Shown here: piece after piece, positions 12,865-12,962 of the stretch | How the letters are laid out: every line of letters begins with the position of its first letter | Numbering within the stretch: the stretch's first letter is position 1 | DNA from: an uncultured Eubacteriales bacterium | GTDB taxonomy: Bacteria > Bacillota > Clostridia > Oscillospirales > Oscillospiraceae | Direction of reading: 5' to 3' | DNA length: 12,962 nucleotides | Assembly (NCBI GenBank): GCA_900549705.1 | Contig: URPI01000047.1 | Span: 1-12,962 of the forward strand | Program-made: the position numbers and the translations under genes | The notes under the pieces: generated by a model | The model's input: only the letters and a program-made list of their open reading frames with translations | What the model was told of the DNA's origin: nothing | Databases searched by the model: none

Positions 12865-12962
12865 TTAGAGCTTTTCTACACAGTACGCCGCACGGGTGTC
12901 CTGCTTGACGGTGCCGGCAACCTTCACCTCTGCTTCGGACGTGATTGCTGGGTCTGCTGCAC
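12865..12962 (-). CDS. 3' end of an unidentified gene (C-terminal 31 residues)
   Basis: Read leftward from the window edge, one frame is open and ends at TAA (12865-12867). It reads AADPAITSEAEVKVAGTV followed by KQDTRAAYCVEKL. The composition and codon use look coding, and the stop lies 33 bp before the LysR start, as in an operon. The fragment is too short to assign to a family; it would be the first visible member of the LysR-permease transcription unit. Confidence 0.55.
   Translation of the reverse strand, partial: AADPAITSEAEVKVAGTVKQDTRAAYCVEKL

Overview
The window looks like a chromosomal segment of a moderately GC-rich gut-type Clostridia (Oscillospiraceae-like is my inference from the style of the mobilization module, the SufS/SufE proteins and the strong AGGAGG ribosome sites; no 16S or other marker is present). 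It has three parts: the end of a YeiH-type membrane protein gene, a small integrative mobilizable element or its remnant, and a set of metabolic genes with two LysR regulators.

Region 1 (1-537) is the 3' end of a YeiH/UPF0324 putative sulfate-exporter family gene on the + strand.

Region 2 (about 540-5300) is the mobile element. Its genes run leftward: mobC, a relaxase, a terminator, a small excisionase-like HTH protein, and a tyrosine integrase broken by a one-base frameshift in a 7-A tract. Beyond the integrase 3' end lies an attachment site: the 3' half of an initiator tRNA-fMet gene (anticodon loop to CCA) followed by a strong terminator. On both sides of it are paired direct repeats (TGACCCAY twice, 12 bp start to start), which look like integrase arm sites. 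Because both arms are present and the 5' half of the tRNA is absent, this resembles an unrecombined attP or a tandem junction rather than a simple attL or attR. Upstream of mobC is about 1.1 kb of non-coding DNA. It holds a 16-bp palindrome, five iteron-like repeats, three hairpins sharing the core GGCAATGTTGCC, and a 13-bp inverted repeat. It is a candidate oriT/oriV region.

Region 3 (about 5400-10360) holds a LysR regulator and then, from its own promoter, a tightly coupled four-gene + strand operon: a FucI/AraA-superfamily isomerase-like protein, a 134-aa Cys-containing protein of unknown function, a SufS-type cysteine desulfurase, and SufE. Two junctions are ATGA overlaps and the third is a 6-bp gap. 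No SufBCD scaffold genes accompany SufSE, so the sulfur may be delivered to something other than the usual Fe-S scaffold. The isomerase-like protein appears to have lost one metal ligand. This operon is the best candidate for an undescribed system. A strong terminator ends it.

Region 4 (10408-12962) runs leftward, convergent with region 3: the 3' end of an unidentified gene, a second LysR regulator, and 21 bp later a DASS/SLC13-like (ion transporter superfamily) anion permease. A putative sulfur-oxyanion exporter, a sulfur-mobilizing operon and an anion permease lie near one another, which suggests but does not prove a shared organosulfur or anion metabolism.
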